Shown here one piece after another: positions 44,813 to 54,101 of a stretch of DNA of 64,000 bases. A program made the translations under genes and the position numbers. The stretch lies in NCBI GenBank assembly GCA_002337455.1, contig DDGC01000028.1, positions 124,001 through 188,000 of the forward strand. The letters are read 5' to 3'. Origin of the DNA: Rhizobiales bacterium UBA1912. GTDB lineage: Bacteria; Pseudomonadota; Alphaproteobacteria; Rhizobiales; Devosiaceae. The stretch's first letter is position 1; the number at the start of each line of letters is the position of its first letter. The notes beneath the pieces were generated by a model, which saw only the letters and a list, made by a program, of their open reading frames with translations, made no database searches and was not told where the DNA came from.

Positions 44813-44953
44813 ATGCCCTTTGAAACCGCAGTTATTGTTGCTGCCGTCGTTATCGCTTTCGGCGTGTTCGGGCTGGCGCTTGGCTATGTCGATATGATCG
44901 CCGGAGCGCGGGCCATCACCATTGAGGAAGAACGGGCGCTGCGGCGTAAGTGA
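44813..44953 (+). CDS. Small FNR-controlled single-span membrane protein (46 residues, unknown function)
   Basis: The ATG at 44813 follows GGAGG by 5 bases. The protein has a hydrophobic helix at about 5-30 (TAVIVAAVVIAFGVFGLALG) and a charged tail (EEERALRRK). I do not recognise the family. Its FNR-type promoter and size suggest a low-oxygen membrane peptide, perhaps an accessory of a respiratory complex, but nothing in the sequence fixes a role. An in-frame ATG at 44801 would add four residues. It is 54 bases before the next membrane protein gene. Confidence 0.75.
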   Translation: MPFETAVIVAAVVIAFGVFGLALGYVDMIAGARAITIEEERALRRK

Positions 44954-45007
44954 GCGTTGCCCCGTCAATCGTTTGAACCAAGAGGTGTCATGGCGCATTG
45001 AGTGGCC

Positions 45008-45703
45008 ATGAACGGTTTGGCGGCCTTAAGTGCGTTTGGCTTTGCACTGATCTGCGTTTTTGCCGGTCGGTTGGGCATCGGGTCGCGGTTGCGGCGACCA
45101 AGTGGGCTCAGCTTTGCCGGAGGCGCGGCGACGGCCTATGTGTTCGTCCATCTGCTGCCCGAAATCGGCTATCACCGGCTGCGGATCGAGGAGAGCGATC
45201 ACGCCTCCTATGAGGCGTTTCTCTATCCCGTGCTTTTGGCCGGAACCAGCATCTATTATGCGCTCGAATCCTATCTCAGCCATTCAAGACGCATGCGCGG
45301 GCCGGCCGGATTTGCCGTCCACATGGCCGGATTTTCGCTCTATTTCGCGTTGATCGGCTATTTTCTCCAGCATCGCGGGGACAAGGGCGCCGAGCAGGAA
45401 TTATTCTATTTCCTCGTTCTGGGTCTGCACATTCTCGTGCTCGATACCGTGTTCCGGCGCAGGCATGAGGCGCTTTACGACAGGACCGGGCGCTGGGTGA
45501 TGGCCGCTAGCGTGCTCGCCGGATGGGCGTTGGGAGAGTTGGTCGAATTTCCTGCCGCCGTGTCGGGCATGGCGTTCGCGCTGCTGGCCGGGGGGATGAT
45601 CCTCAATATCCTCAAACAGGAATTGCCGGCCAGCAAGGAAGGGCAGGTCGTGCCCTTCCTCATCGGTGCGGCGTCGTGTGCTGCGCTACTCGCCCTGGCC
45701 TAG
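45008..45703 (+). CDS. Polytopic membrane protein of unknown function
   Basis: The 231-residue protein has about seven to eight hydrophobic segments. It holds HLLPE (about 47-51) within a Gly/Ala-rich helix and ends with a NILKQELP loop before the last helix, faintly recalling ZIP metal transporters. It lacks the full ZIP metal-site pattern, so I do not assign transport. It lies downstream of the FNR-controlled small protein and may share its transcript. GTG 45002 is an alternative start. Its 3' end overlaps the convergent hexosaminidase gene by 18 bases. Confidence 0.65.
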   Translation: MNGLAALSAFGFALICVFAGRLGIGSRLRRPSGLSFAGGAATAYVFVHLLPEIGYHRLRIEESDHASYEAFLYPVLLAGTSIYYALESYLSHSRRMRGPAGFAVHMAGFSLYFALIGYFLQHRGDKGAEQELFYFLVLGLHILVLDTVFRRRHEALYDRTGRWVMAASVLAGWALGELVEFPAAVSGMAFALLAGGMILNILKQELPASKEGQVVPFLIGAASCAALLALA

Positions 45704-47602
45704 ATTGGCCCTTGGCATCAGCGTCTGGATGGCCATGAAGCGGGCGAAATCCTTGGCTTCGCGTGGGCTCCATGCGGTTTCGGCGATGGCCGAAAGGCGC
45801 GGATAGGTCAGGTGATCGAACAGGGTGCGGTTGGAGAGATTTTCGCTCCAAAGGCATGATTGTACGCCGATCAGCTTGTCCTGCACCTCGGCGGGCCAAT
45901 CGTGGGCCGGATCGAACGCGTAGCAGGTTTCAACCGATACCGTGCCCGCCCAGCTGGCGCCCGGCTCCCACCATTCGGTCGATTGCGCCATGTCGAAATA
46001 GGCGTGTTCGGCGGGAGCCAGAACCACTTCATAGCCGGCCAGTGCCAGATCGCGGCCGCTTTCCGATTTCTTCCACGCGACAAGATAGGACCGGTCGGGG
46101 TCGACCCCGCCACCCAGCGCCGCTTCTTCCCAAGCGCCGGTGTCCTTGCCGTATTTTTTCAGCAGCGACTGGATCTGCTTTAAGAAATGGGACTGAAGCT
46201 CGAACGTGCCCTGCCAGCCATTGGGGCCCTGCATCGAACGTGCCTGGGGCGAACCGGACCAGGCTTCGTCGGCCACTTCGTCGCCGCCGATATGGATCCA
46301 TTTGGCGGGGAACAGGTCGACAAGCGTTTTGACGACGGCTTCGAGGAATGTGTAGGTTTCGGCGAGCGCGGGATTGAGGGCGTTGTTGGGAAAATACTGG
46401 ACCGAACGATAGATGCCGGTTTCATCGGGATCGGCAAGCTGGGGCAGGGCCTTGAGTACGCAATAGCAATGGCCGGGGATGTCGATTTCCGGAATTGTCT
46501 GGATGCCCAGGCTCAGCCCGTGATCGACCATGGCCGTGACATCGGCGGCGCGATAGACCAGCCCGTGCTTTTCAAACGGTGAGCCGAGCAGCGGCGGCAG
46601 GATTTCGCCGGGGCCGCGCCATGCGGCCTTTTCGGCAAGCTCGGGATAGTCCGGTACGTCGAGCCGCCAGCCCTCGTCGTCGTTGAGATGAATGTGGAAG
46701 CGGTTGAGCTTGTTCCAGGCCATGGTGTCGAGAAATGCGATGATCTCGTCAGTTGTGTACACCTGACGCGCCACATCGAGATGGCTGCCGCGCCAGCCAA
46801 AGCGCGGGGCGTCCGAGATGGTGCCCGAGGTCGGGAAGATGAAGTCCTCGGGGTGTTTTTGCGCGCCGCGCAACATCTGGGCCAGAGTGATAAAACCGTG
46901 CTGGAAGCCGTTGGCATCACCGGCTCGCAGCGTCACGGTCTGCCCGAAAACGATCTCGTAGGCGCCTTCGGAGAACCGTGCTTCGGTGAGGCACTGCACG
47001 GGCAGTCCGTCGCCGAACAATGTTTCATCGGCAAACAACCGGCGCGCCAGATCGGCGGCGGCTTCATAGGCGTTGTAAGCCGTTTCCGGCCCTTCGCCGA
47101 AGCCGATCATGGAGGGGACGGCATTGCCGGTGACCTCCACGGCGGCGGGGAAGGGGATGACGCTGATCGTCGTTTCGCCTTGCGGCAGCGCCTCGCGTCC
47201 CGGGTGGACGATGGTGGGCGAGCCTGCCTCGCCCTTTAGCGTCATCGGCGCGATGTCGGGCAGGATCATGGTTCCGTCGGCCAGCGTTACGGCGGCGGAT
47301 TTGGGGCCGTAGGTATAGTGGCGCAGGGTGTGGGAAATCTGTTTCGCCACGATCTCCCAGCGTCCGCCGGGTTCGAGAACGAACCCCTCCTCGGGGGCCA
47401 GCAAATGGTAGTTGGACAATTGCTCGAGCAGCCGCGCGCCCTCGATGGGGCTGTCGGGCTTGATACGGAACAGCGAGGTGACGCCGAGGGCGAGGCCTTC
47501 GACGGGCGCTTCGCCTGTGTTGACCAGGGTCATCGTGAGCTGGCCGGGGGTCGCGATTTCGGGGTTCCAGTCCGCTTCGAGGCGGAATGAGGGCGTGGGC
47601 AT
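45686..47602 (-). CDS. Cytosolic beta-N-acetylhexosaminidase (GH20)
   Basis: The 638-residue glycosidase would cut chitobiose and short chito-oligosaccharides to GlcNAc. An N-terminal accessory region (1-155) precedes a GH20b-like domain and the catalytic barrel (about 265-610). The catalytic pair is D441-E442 (HIGGDEV), with HLNDDEGWRL and IPEIDIPGH also conserved. No signal peptide is visible, so it works on imported sugars, as does the cytosolic hexosaminidase of the Vibrio chitobiose operon. It lies 44 bases downstream of the ChiS-like kinase gene and on the same strand, so co-transcription is likely. Confidence 0.9.
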   Translation of the reverse strand: MPTPSFRLEADWNPEIATPGQLTMTLVNTGEAPVEGLALGVTSLFRIKPDSPIEGARLLEQLSNYHLLAPEEGFVLEPGGRWEIVAKQISHTLRHYTYGPKSAAVTLADGTMILPDIAPMTLKGEAGSPTIVHPGREALPQGETTISVIPFPAAVEVTGNAVPSMIGFGEGPETAYNAYEAAADLARRLFADETLFGDGLPVQCLTEARFSEGAYEIVFGQTVTLRAGDANGFQHGFITLAQMLRGAQKHPEDFIFPTSGTISDAPRFGWRGSHLDVARQVYTTDEIIAFLDTMAWNKLNRFHIHLNDDEGWRLDVPDYPELAEKAAWRGPGEILPPLLGSPFEKHGLVYRAADVTAMVDHGLSLGIQTIPEIDIPGHCYCVLKALPQLADPDETGIYRSVQYFPNNALNPALAETYTFLEAVVKTLVDLFPAKWIHIGGDEVADEAWSGSPQARSMQGPNGWQGTFELQSHFLKQIQSLLKKYGKDTGAWEEAALGGGVDPDRSYLVAWKKSESGRDLALAGYEVVLAPAEHAYFDMAQSTEWWEPGASWAGTVSVETCYAFDPAHDWPAEVQDKLIGVQSCLWSENLSNRTLFDHLTYPRLSAIAETAWSPREAKDFARFMAIQTLMPRANLGQGE

Positions 47603-47646
47603 GTTGGGTAGCCTTTGAATTTTCGGGGTTCGTTGGGGCGGTGCGG

Positions 47647-50600
47647 TCAGGCGTCCTGGATGCCTGCCGGTTCGGTTTCTCCCCGCGGTTTGGGGAGAAT
47701 GTGCTCGCGCACCAGATCGCGCAGGGTCTGGGCGAGGGTGCGCAGTTGTTCGTATTGGGCATCGAGCTCGGCGTTTTGCCCGATCTGTGTTTCGACGTCG
47801 GCAAGGACGAACTCTGCCGTCTGGATCACGTCGCGCCAGCGCGGGTTGGCGGGCAGGGTTTCGATCAACAGGTATTTGTCGAGCGTTCTTGCCTGCAGCG
47901 AGGAGCGGTCGAGATTGACGCGCCAGACGCCGCTTTTCTCGGCGAAATCGATTTTCGATCCACCCCTGGCGCGCCGCCAGAGCGAGATCGAGTTGGTCAT
48001 TACGGAAACTATGGTTTCGCGATAGGCCTCCTTGCCCGGCGGCGGCGTGGTTTCCACTGTGGGCACGATGGGTTGGGCTGCCTGCTGTTCGATCAGGACC
48101 GGTCCGACCGTGTCGAGAACGCCCTGTACCGAGCGCACGAGATGGTCGGTCTGCTGGCGGGTTTCGGCAGTATCTGGGGTGATGACCAGCGCAAAGCCGC
48201 CGCCCGCGTCGGCCTCGATTTCAAAGGCGTTGAGCAGCACCGGATTGCCCGAGCGGCCCATGGGCACTTCGTCGAGCGCCACGCGGCCTTCATCGGCAAT
48301 GGTGCGGGTCATGGCGTCGACCATTGTGGGGGTCAAAAGATCGCTCAGCAGCGTCTTGCCCGGGTCGATGACGCGGCCAGCCAGGATCGATGCGGCCTGA
48401 TTGGCGTAAGTGATGCGTCCGGTTTCGCTGACCCCGAGCAATCCCGCCTCCAGCGTATCGAGCAGCCTTGCCATGCGCTGCTGGGAAAGCCGCAGCGCAT
48501 CCTCGACCTGAACGCGGCGTTCGATTTCAGATTTGAGCTCGATGTTTTCGCGTGCCGTGCCACGGGCGCGACCGGCTTCGAGAAGCGTTGCGATGCGGGC
48601 CAGAAGCTCGTCCTTGACGAAGGGTTTGACCACATAGTCGTTGGCCCCGTGCTCGAACCCGGCGATCACGTCGCGGGTGCGCGAGCGGGCAGTGACCATG
48701 ATGATGGGCAGATCGAGCAGGCCGAACCGGTCGCGCAGGCGCTTGGCGACTTCGAGCCCGCCCATTTGCGGCATCATCACGTCGAGCACCACGAGGTCGG
48801 GCTTGTGGTTTTCGATCGATGCCAGCGCGTCCATGCCGTTTTCGGCGGCGCGCACGATATAGCCCTGCGGGGCGAGCACGTTGCGCAGCACCTGAATGTT
48901 GATCGGCTCGTCATCGACCACGAGGATCACTGGCGCTTCATCGGAATTGGCGGCGCTCATTTCGGCGGTATCGGCCAGCAGCATGCCCATGGTTTCGCGC
49001 AGCCCCTCGTTGCGCTCGCCATAGGTGAGGATTTCGGCGTCGGTCGCTTCGGTTTCGGCAATCGGCACTTCGAGGACGAAGCGCGAGCCTTTGCCGAGGT
49101 CCGATTGCGCGGCCAGCTTGCCGTGCATGGCGCTGGCCAGTTGGCGGGCGATGGTCAGGCCCAGCCCCGCGCCGCCCGGCTTGGCGATCATTTCAGGGCT
49201 TTCACCTCTTTCGAGCGGCTGGAAGATGCGCTCGAGGCTGTCGGGGGCAATGCCGACCCCGGTATCGGTTACCGCCACGGCAACAGCGTCTCCGGCCCGC
49301 CAGGCGGTGATCGAGATCGATCCCTGGTCGGTGTATTTTATGGCGTTGCCCAAAAGATTGTAGAGCACCTGCTCGAACCGCACCGGATCGGCCATCACAT
49401 AGGGGATGGTTTCGGGGATATCGACGTCGAGGGTCACCGGTTCGCCGCGCAGCAGCGGCTCGGCAAGCTGCATGACGTTGCGGATCGAGGTCGCAACATG
49501 GACCGGGTGAATGTCGAGGCGCATGCGGCCCTGACGGATGCGGTAGATGTCGATCAGATCGTCCACCAAGCGCGACAGGCGCCGTGCCGAAAAGGCAATC
49601 AGGTCGAGCTGGCTGCGCTGGGGCGGCGTCAATTCGCCCACGGCACCAGCCGACAGGGTTTCGGAAATGCCGATGATGCCGTTGAGCGGAGTGCGCAATT
49701 CGTGGCTGGTGTTGGCAACGAATGTGTCTTTCAGCCTGTCGGCTTCCTCAAGGGCAGCGTTTTTTTCCTCGATCAGTCTGACATGGCGTTCGAGTTCGAC
49801 GTTCTTTTGCCCGATCAGCGAAAGCTGGGCGCGGATGGCGTCGCGCATGCGCTTAAAGCTTTCGGCAAGCCGGCCCAGCTCGGTCGGCCGCTCGACGCTG
49901 GGCATGGTTCTTTCGAGGTCGCCCGCGGCAATCGATTCGGCCACTTCGGACAGTTTTTGCAGCGGCGCCGTCATGGTGCGCGAGAGAAGGTACGCGACCC
50001 AGAACAGGATGGGCAGGGCAAAGGCCGCAATCATCAGCACGAAGCGGGTCAGCGCTTCGGAATTGGCAAAGGCGCTGCGGGTGGGCACCTCGGCGACCAG
50101 CGCCCACTGGGTGTCGCCAAAATTGACCGGTCCCCAGGCGGCCAGGGCCGCGCCGCCCGACAGGCCCTCGCCCACCAGCGCGGTGGACGTGGCGGGCTGG
50201 TCCTGGTCTATCGCAGGCACGATTGCGCCGACCGGCAGGTCATAATCGGAGGGCGCGGAAACCAGACGGCCATTGCCGGCGATCATGTAGAAATTGCCGG
50301 TTTCTTCTTCCTGTGACTGGACGATGGCGCTGACGCCACTGGCCGGCAGGCGGAAGATCGCCACACCGCGCGGGCGTTGATAAAATTCTACCCGTACGGC
50401 GACATAGGCGCCGAAGGCCCCGGTTTCGGGATCGAGGGCAAAATCGGCGATGCGGACCGGGTCGTCTCCTGCAAGTGTCGCCGCGGCCAGTTGTCCGAGC
50501 GCTGTGTCGGCCATGTCGCCATCGAGATCGCCGCCCAGATAGGCGTCCTTTTCGACCGAATAGACGACCCGGCCATCGGTGTTGACCAGATAGAGGTTGT

Positions 50601-51081
50601 CGAACTCGGCCGAGCGCACGAAGCTCGAATACTCCTCGTGAAAGCGCTGGTGGGCGTTGGCGTATTCAAGCGCGTTGGAAACCATGGCGTCGGTGTCGGG
50701 CGAAAACGCCCCATCGTCTGCCGGGCTCTGGCCATCGATGCCAAAGATCGTGTGCAGCACGTCGCGCGCCACTTGCGGATCGGGATCGATCTGGCGGAAG
50801 GCGTAGGAAAAGCCATAGAAATCGCCGATGGAATAGCGGACGGCGTTCGACTTGGTCAGCGAATCGGACTGCCGGAAGGCAAAGGTCAGGTATTGGTCGA
50901 GCTCGGAGCGCTTGGCATCGCGCACGAAGGCGAGGCGGGCGAAGGTTTCGTCCTCGACATTGGAGTTGAGGATGGAAAAGAACACTATGGCCGTCAGAAC
51001 CAGCGGAATCGTGGTGATGGCGATCAGAATCGCGAACAGGCGGCCGCGGAAACCCTTCGGTGCCAGCCCAAACCCGCCCAT
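47647..51081 (-). CDS. ChiS-like membrane hybrid histidine kinase with C-terminal DNA-binding domain
   Basis: The 1144-residue protein has: membrane helix (14-37), periplasmic sensor (38-346), second helix (347-366), HAMP (367-420), coiled coil, HisKA with H460 (NTSHELRTPLNG), ATPase domain (N579, DTGVG, GAGLGL), receiver domain (D723/D724, phospho-acceptor D767, K819), PAS (about 865-970) and a final region at about 1018-1095. That last region (SKIDFAEKSGVWRVNLDRSS, then RTLDKYL) matches what I know of the DNA-binding domain of Vibrio ChiS, a chitin sensor that binds DNA from the membrane. It is divergent from a family-5 binding-protein importer and upstream of GH20, as in Vibrio. GGGAG lies 8 bases before the ATG; a GTG at 51090 is possible. 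Confidence 0.85.
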   Translation of the reverse strand: MGGFGLAPKGFRGRLFAILIAITTIPLVLTAIVFFSILNSNVEDETFARLAFVRDAKRSELDQYLTFAFRQSDSLTKSNAVRYSIGDFYGFSYAFRQIDPDPQVARDVLHTIFGIDGQSPADDGAFSPDTDAMVSNALEYANAHQRFHEEYSSFVRSAEFDNLYLVNTDGRVVYSVEKDAYLGGDLDGDMADTALGQLAAATLAGDDPVRIADFALDPETGAFGAYVAVRVEFYQRPRGVAIFRLPASGVSAIVQSQEEETGNFYMIAGNGRLVSAPSDYDLPVGAIVPAIDQDQPATSTALVGEGLSGGAALAAWGPVNFGDTQWALVAEVPTRSAFANSEALTRFVLMIAAFALPILFWVAYLLSRTMTAPLQKLSEVAESIAAGDLERTMPSVERPTELGRLAESFKRMRDAIRAQLSLIGQKNVELERHVRLIEEKNAALEEADRLKDTFVANTSHELRTPLNGIIGISETLSAGAVGELTPPQRSQLDLIAFSARRLSRLVDDLIDIYRIRQGRMRLDIHPVHVATSIRNVMQLAEPLLRGEPVTLDVDIPETIPYVMADPVRFEQVLYNLLGNAIKYTDQGSISITAWRAGDAVAVAVTDTGVGIAPDSLERIFQPLERGESPEMIAKPGGAGLGLTIARQLASAMHGKLAAQSDLGKGSRFVLEVPIAETEATDAEILTYGERNEGLRETMGMLLADTAEMSAANSDEAPVILVVDDEPINIQVLRNVLAPQGYIVRAAENGMDALASIENHKPDLVVLDVMMPQMGGLEVAKRLRDRFGLLDLPIIMVTARSRTRDVIAGFEHGANDYVVKPFVKDELLARIATLLEAGRARGTARENIELKSEIERRVQVEDALRLSQQRMARLLDTLEAGLLGVSETGRITYANQAASILAGRVIDPGKTLLSDLLTPTMVDAMTRTIADEGRVALDEVPMGRSGNPVLLNAFEIEADAGGGFALVITPDTAETRQQTDHLVRSVQGVLDTVGPVLIEQQAAQPIVPTVETTPPPGKEAYRETIVSVMTNSISLWRRARGGSKIDFAEKSGVWRVNLDRSSLQARTLDKYLLIETLPANPRWRDVIQTAEFVLADVETQIGQNAELDAQYEQLRTLAQTLRDLVREHILPKPRGETEPAGIQDA

Positions 51082-51376
51082 TGACGTCACTCCCTAACCC
51101 AAAGGCAGAGCCCCTCGCTCAACCTATGACATCGTCTATTCATATGGCCATGGTAGAATACTTAAAGCCGGTCATACCCCTTAACGTCGATTTTGACGGT
51201 TTTGCCGGTTTTGGGTACGCAATTGACGGAAAAGCACCCGTGACAGCACCCGGCCTCTCCCTCTCACTATAGTCCCCACGCTTTTCGGCGTATCCCGGCG
51301 CATTAGCCGTCGGGGAGGGAACATCTGTCAGCCGCGGCGAAGGGGTCGCGGTGCAACTGGAGGGAGTTCAACACTC
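51082..51376. promoter_or_regulatory. Divergent promoter region of the ChiS-like and importer operons
   Basis: This 295-base gap should hold both promoters. The repeated heptamer TTGACGG occurs at 51195 and 51225, about 30 bases apart; either could be a -35 element for the importer. A dyad ATGGCCAT lies near 51144-51151 beside AT-rich sequence (TAGAAT). CCGCG-N10-CGCGG (51332-51351) can form a small leader hairpin. A site for the kinase's DNA-binding domain is expected here but I cannot name it. Confidence 0.45.
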
Positions 51377-53047
51377 ATGAATACCAATTTCTTCAAGGGG
51401 GCGCTGCTGGCCAGCGTTCTGGTCCTGCCGGCCGGTGCGGCCCTGGCGCAGGACGACCGCGCCATCCTGACCATCGTGCCCCAGCAACTGACCGCCTGGG
51501 TCGAGAACTACAACCCGTTCAACACCACGACCGTTCTGCCGACGGTCATTGATTTCATGTATGAGCCGCTGGTGGTCTTTAACGCCCTGCAGGGCGGCAC
51601 GCCGGAATACCGGCTGGCGGAATCGTACGAATATTCGGACGATCTTCTGACCCTCACCTTCACCCTGCGCGAAGGGCTGACCTGGTCGGACGGCATGCCG
51701 CTCACGGCAAACGATGTGGCCTTCACCTTCGATCTGATGGCGGAATATCCCGCCCTCGACGCCCGCGCCGTGTGGCCCAAGCTCGACAGCGTCACCGCCG
51801 TCGACGACCGCACCGTCGAAATCAAGATGAAAGAGATCGATGCGGGCCTGATTTACCAGCTCGTGCAGGTCTATCCCGTGCCAGAACACATCTGGGCCGA
51901 GGTTGGCGATCCGGTCACCTATTCGAACAACACGACGATCGGGTCGGGGCCGCTCACCGAAATCGAGCGCTTCACGCCGCAGGAATACATCCAGTGCGCC
52001 AACCCCAATTACTGGGATGCGGAAAGCCTGCATGTCGATTGCGTGCGCCTGCCCCAGCTTGCCAATAACGATCAGGTGCTGACCGCAGCCGCCAATGGCG
52101 AGCTTGACTGGTTCGGTTCGTTCCTGCCCGATATCGAGCGCACCTATGTGGGCAACGATCCGGACAATCACGGCTACTGGTTCCCCGCCGGCTCGCCGGT
52201 GTTTTTCTCGCTCAACATGGAAACGAGCGAACCGGGTCTGGATGAAGCGTTCAACGACGTCGCGTTCCGCCGCGCTTTCTCGATGGCCATGGATCGCCAG
52301 GCGATGGTCGATATCGCCGGCTATGGCTACCCGACCGTCAACGATTATCCCTCGGGCCTTGGCCGGGCTTACCACTCCTGGAACAATCCTGAAGTGGAAG
52401 CCGAATACGGCCAGTACACCCAGTTCGACATCGAAGGCGCCCGCGCGCTGCTCGATGAGGCGGGGTATGCCGACGCCGACGGCGACGGGTTCATCGATAG
52501 CCCGAGCGGGGAGCCGATTGCGTTTTCGATCATCGTTCCCAACGGGTGGACCGACTGGGTCAACACCGTGCAGCTTGCCGTCGAAGGGCTGAACGAGCTT
52601 GGCATCAATGCGTCCATGCAGACCCCGGAAAGCCCGGCCTGGACCGATCAGTTGATCTCGGGCGACTATCAGGCGGCCATCAACTCGGTGACCACCGGGG
52701 TGACGCCGCACTACTTCATGGATCAGTCGCTGCATTCGCGGCACATCGGCCAAAGCCGGTTCCAGTCCTCGCGCTACACCAATCCTGAACTCGATGCGGC
52801 GCTCGATGCGTTCAACGGGACGACGGATGAAGCCGAGCAGACCGAACTCATGAACGAAGTCCAGATGCTGATCGCCGCGGATATGCCGCTCATCAACGTG
52901 TTCAACAACCCGCTCTGGTACGAATACAACACGGCCCGCTTCACCGGGTTCTTCAACGCCGACAACCCCGTCGCGCGTCCGGTGGTCTATTCGGGCGTTC
53001 CCGAGCGCCTGTTGCACCTTCTGGCCCTGCGCCCGGTCGAAGACTAA
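51377..53047 (+). CDS. Periplasmic family-5 solute-binding protein, probable chito-oligosaccharide-binding
   Basis: The 556-residue protein has a signal peptide cleaved after ALA near residue 24. The SBP_bac_5 fold is clear (YEPLVVFNA, LREGLTWSDGMPLTANDVAFTFD in part, VDIAGYGYP). The family includes peptide binders, but also cellobiose and chitobiose binders. Its setting beside a ChiS-like kinase and GH20 favours (GlcNAc)n. In Vibrio the homologous protein both delivers sugar and represses ChiS by touching its periplasmic domain, so a dual role is plausible. A leader with GGAGGGAG precedes the ATG. Confidence 0.82.
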   Translation: MNTNFFKGALLASVLVLPAGAALAQDDRAILTIVPQQLTAWVENYNPFNTTTVLPTVIDFMYEPLVVFNALQGGTPEYRLAESYEYSDDLLTLTFTLREGLTWSDGMPLTANDVAFTFDLMAEYPALDARAVWPKLDSVTAVDDRTVEIKMKEIDAGLIYQLVQVYPVPEHIWAEVGDPVTYSNNTTIGSGPLTEIERFTPQEYIQCANPNYWDAESLHVDCVRLPQLANNDQVLTAAANGELDWFGSFLPDIERTYVGNDPDNHGYWFPAGSPVFFSLNMETSEPGLDEAFNDVAFRRAFSMAMDRQAMVDIAGYGYPTVNDYPSGLGRAYHSWNNPEVEAEYGQYTQFDIEGARALLDEAGYADADGDGFIDSPSGEPIAFSIIVPNGWTDWVNTVQLAVEGLNELGINASMQTPESPAWTDQLISGDYQAAINSVTTGVTPHYFMDQSLHSRHIGQSRFQSSRYTNPELDAALDAFNGTTDEAEQTELMNEVQMLIAADMPLINVFNNPLWYEYNTARFTGFFNADNPVARPVVYSGVPERLLHLLALRPVED

Positions 53048-53063
53048 TCCTCCCTTCGACACC

Positions 53064-53094
53064 GGCTGGCGCGGCACAGGCTGTCGCGCCAGCC
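53064..53094 (+). other. Intergenic hairpin between binding-protein and permease genes
   Basis: GGCTGGCGCG (53064-53073) pairs perfectly with CGCGCCAGCC (53085-53094) across 11 bases. No T-run follows. As behind nrtA and the osmoprotectant binding protein, it probably sets a higher level of the binding protein than of the membrane subunits. Confidence 0.65.
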
Positions 53095-53119
53095 CTTCTC
53101 ACGAAAGAGGAGAAAAACA

Positions 53120-54097
53120 ATGGCATTCATCCTGCGCCGTTTGGGCTTTTACATAGTGGCGTTCTTCGTCGCCGCGACGATCAATTTCATGCTGCCGCGG
53201 CTGATGCCGGGCAATCCCATCGACATCATGTTCGCCCAGGCGCAATTGACAATTCCGCCCGAAGCGCGGGCCGCGCTGATCGAAACCTTCGGGTTTGCGA
53301 CGGGTCCGCTGCACGAGCAGTATTTTTCCTATCTCAAATCGGTTTTTACCGGCGATCTGGGCTATTCGATCCGCTTCTTTCCCCAGACCGTCAATGAACG
53401 GCTCGGCTATGCGCTGCCCTGGACGCTTTTGTTGGCCGGGTGCGCGACGGTCCTTGCCTTTGCCATCGGGACGCTGATGGGCATCTTTGCCGCCTGGAAG
53501 CGCGGCGGGGCGTTCGATGCGGTCATCACGCCGGCTTCGCTGGCCCTGCAGGCCATTCCGCCGGTGGTGATCGCCATCGTCGCGTTGTTCGTCTTCGGCG
53601 TCGCCCTGCGTTGGCTGCCGACGGGCTACGCCTTCAACCCCAGCCTCGATCCGGGCTTTACATGGACCTATATCAGCTCGGTCTTCGTCCATGCGCTGAT
53701 GCCAGTGATTTCGCTGATGGTCGTGTTCGTCGGCGGTTATCTGGTCACCATGCGCAACAATATGATCGGCCAGCTTGGTGAGGACCATGTGATCATGGGG
53801 CTGGCCAAGGGGCTGTCGGAACGCCGGGTGAAGTTCAATTACGCCGCCCGCAACGCGCTTTTGCCCTCGGTTACATCGCTGGGGCTGACGCTGGGCGCCA
53901 TCCTTGGCGGCTCGCTGGTCACCGAGGTTGTGTTCAACTATCCCGGGCTCGGCCAGACGCTCTATATCGGCATCGTCACGCGCGATTATCCGCTCATTCA
54001 GGGCCAGCTGCTCATCATGACACTGGCGATCCTCACCGCAAACCTCATCGTCGATCTGGCCTATGTGCTGCTCGACCCGCGGCTGCGGAGGGCCTGA
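53120..54097 (+). CDS. ABC transporter permease, DppB family (probable chito-oligosaccharide importer)
   Basis: The 325-residue inner-membrane permease has a short N-terminal helix and five further membrane segments. The DppB-type conserved segments NFMLPRLMPGNPID (about 23-36) and the cytoplasmic EAA loop (LAKGLSERRVKFNYAARNALLP) are present. It pairs with the next gene. GAAAGAGGAG precedes the ATG. Substrate assignment rests on the binding protein and the surrounding locus. Confidence 0.88.
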   Translation: MAFILRRLGFYIVAFFVAATINFMLPRLMPGNPIDIMFAQAQLTIPPEARAALIETFGFATGPLHEQYFSYLKSVFTGDLGYSIRFFPQTVNERLGYALPWTLLLAGCATVLAFAIGTLMGIFAAWKRGGAFDAVITPASLALQAIPPVVIAIVALFVFGVALRWLPTGYAFNPSLDPGFTWTYISSVFVHALMPVISLMVVFVGGYLVTMRNNMIGQLGEDHVIMGLAKGLSERRVKFNYAARNALLPSVTSLGLTLGAILGGSLVTEVVFNYPGLGQTLYIGIVTRDYPLIQGQLLIMTLAILTANLIVDLAYVLLDPRLRRA

Positions 54098-54101
54098 GAC
54101 C

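Noticed and set aside
47587..50316. A 909-codon open frame on the plus strand opposite the hybrid kinase
   Set aside because: Low-complexity His/Gly/Arg-rich translation with no domain, fully overlapping a protein with clear kinase and receiver motifs.
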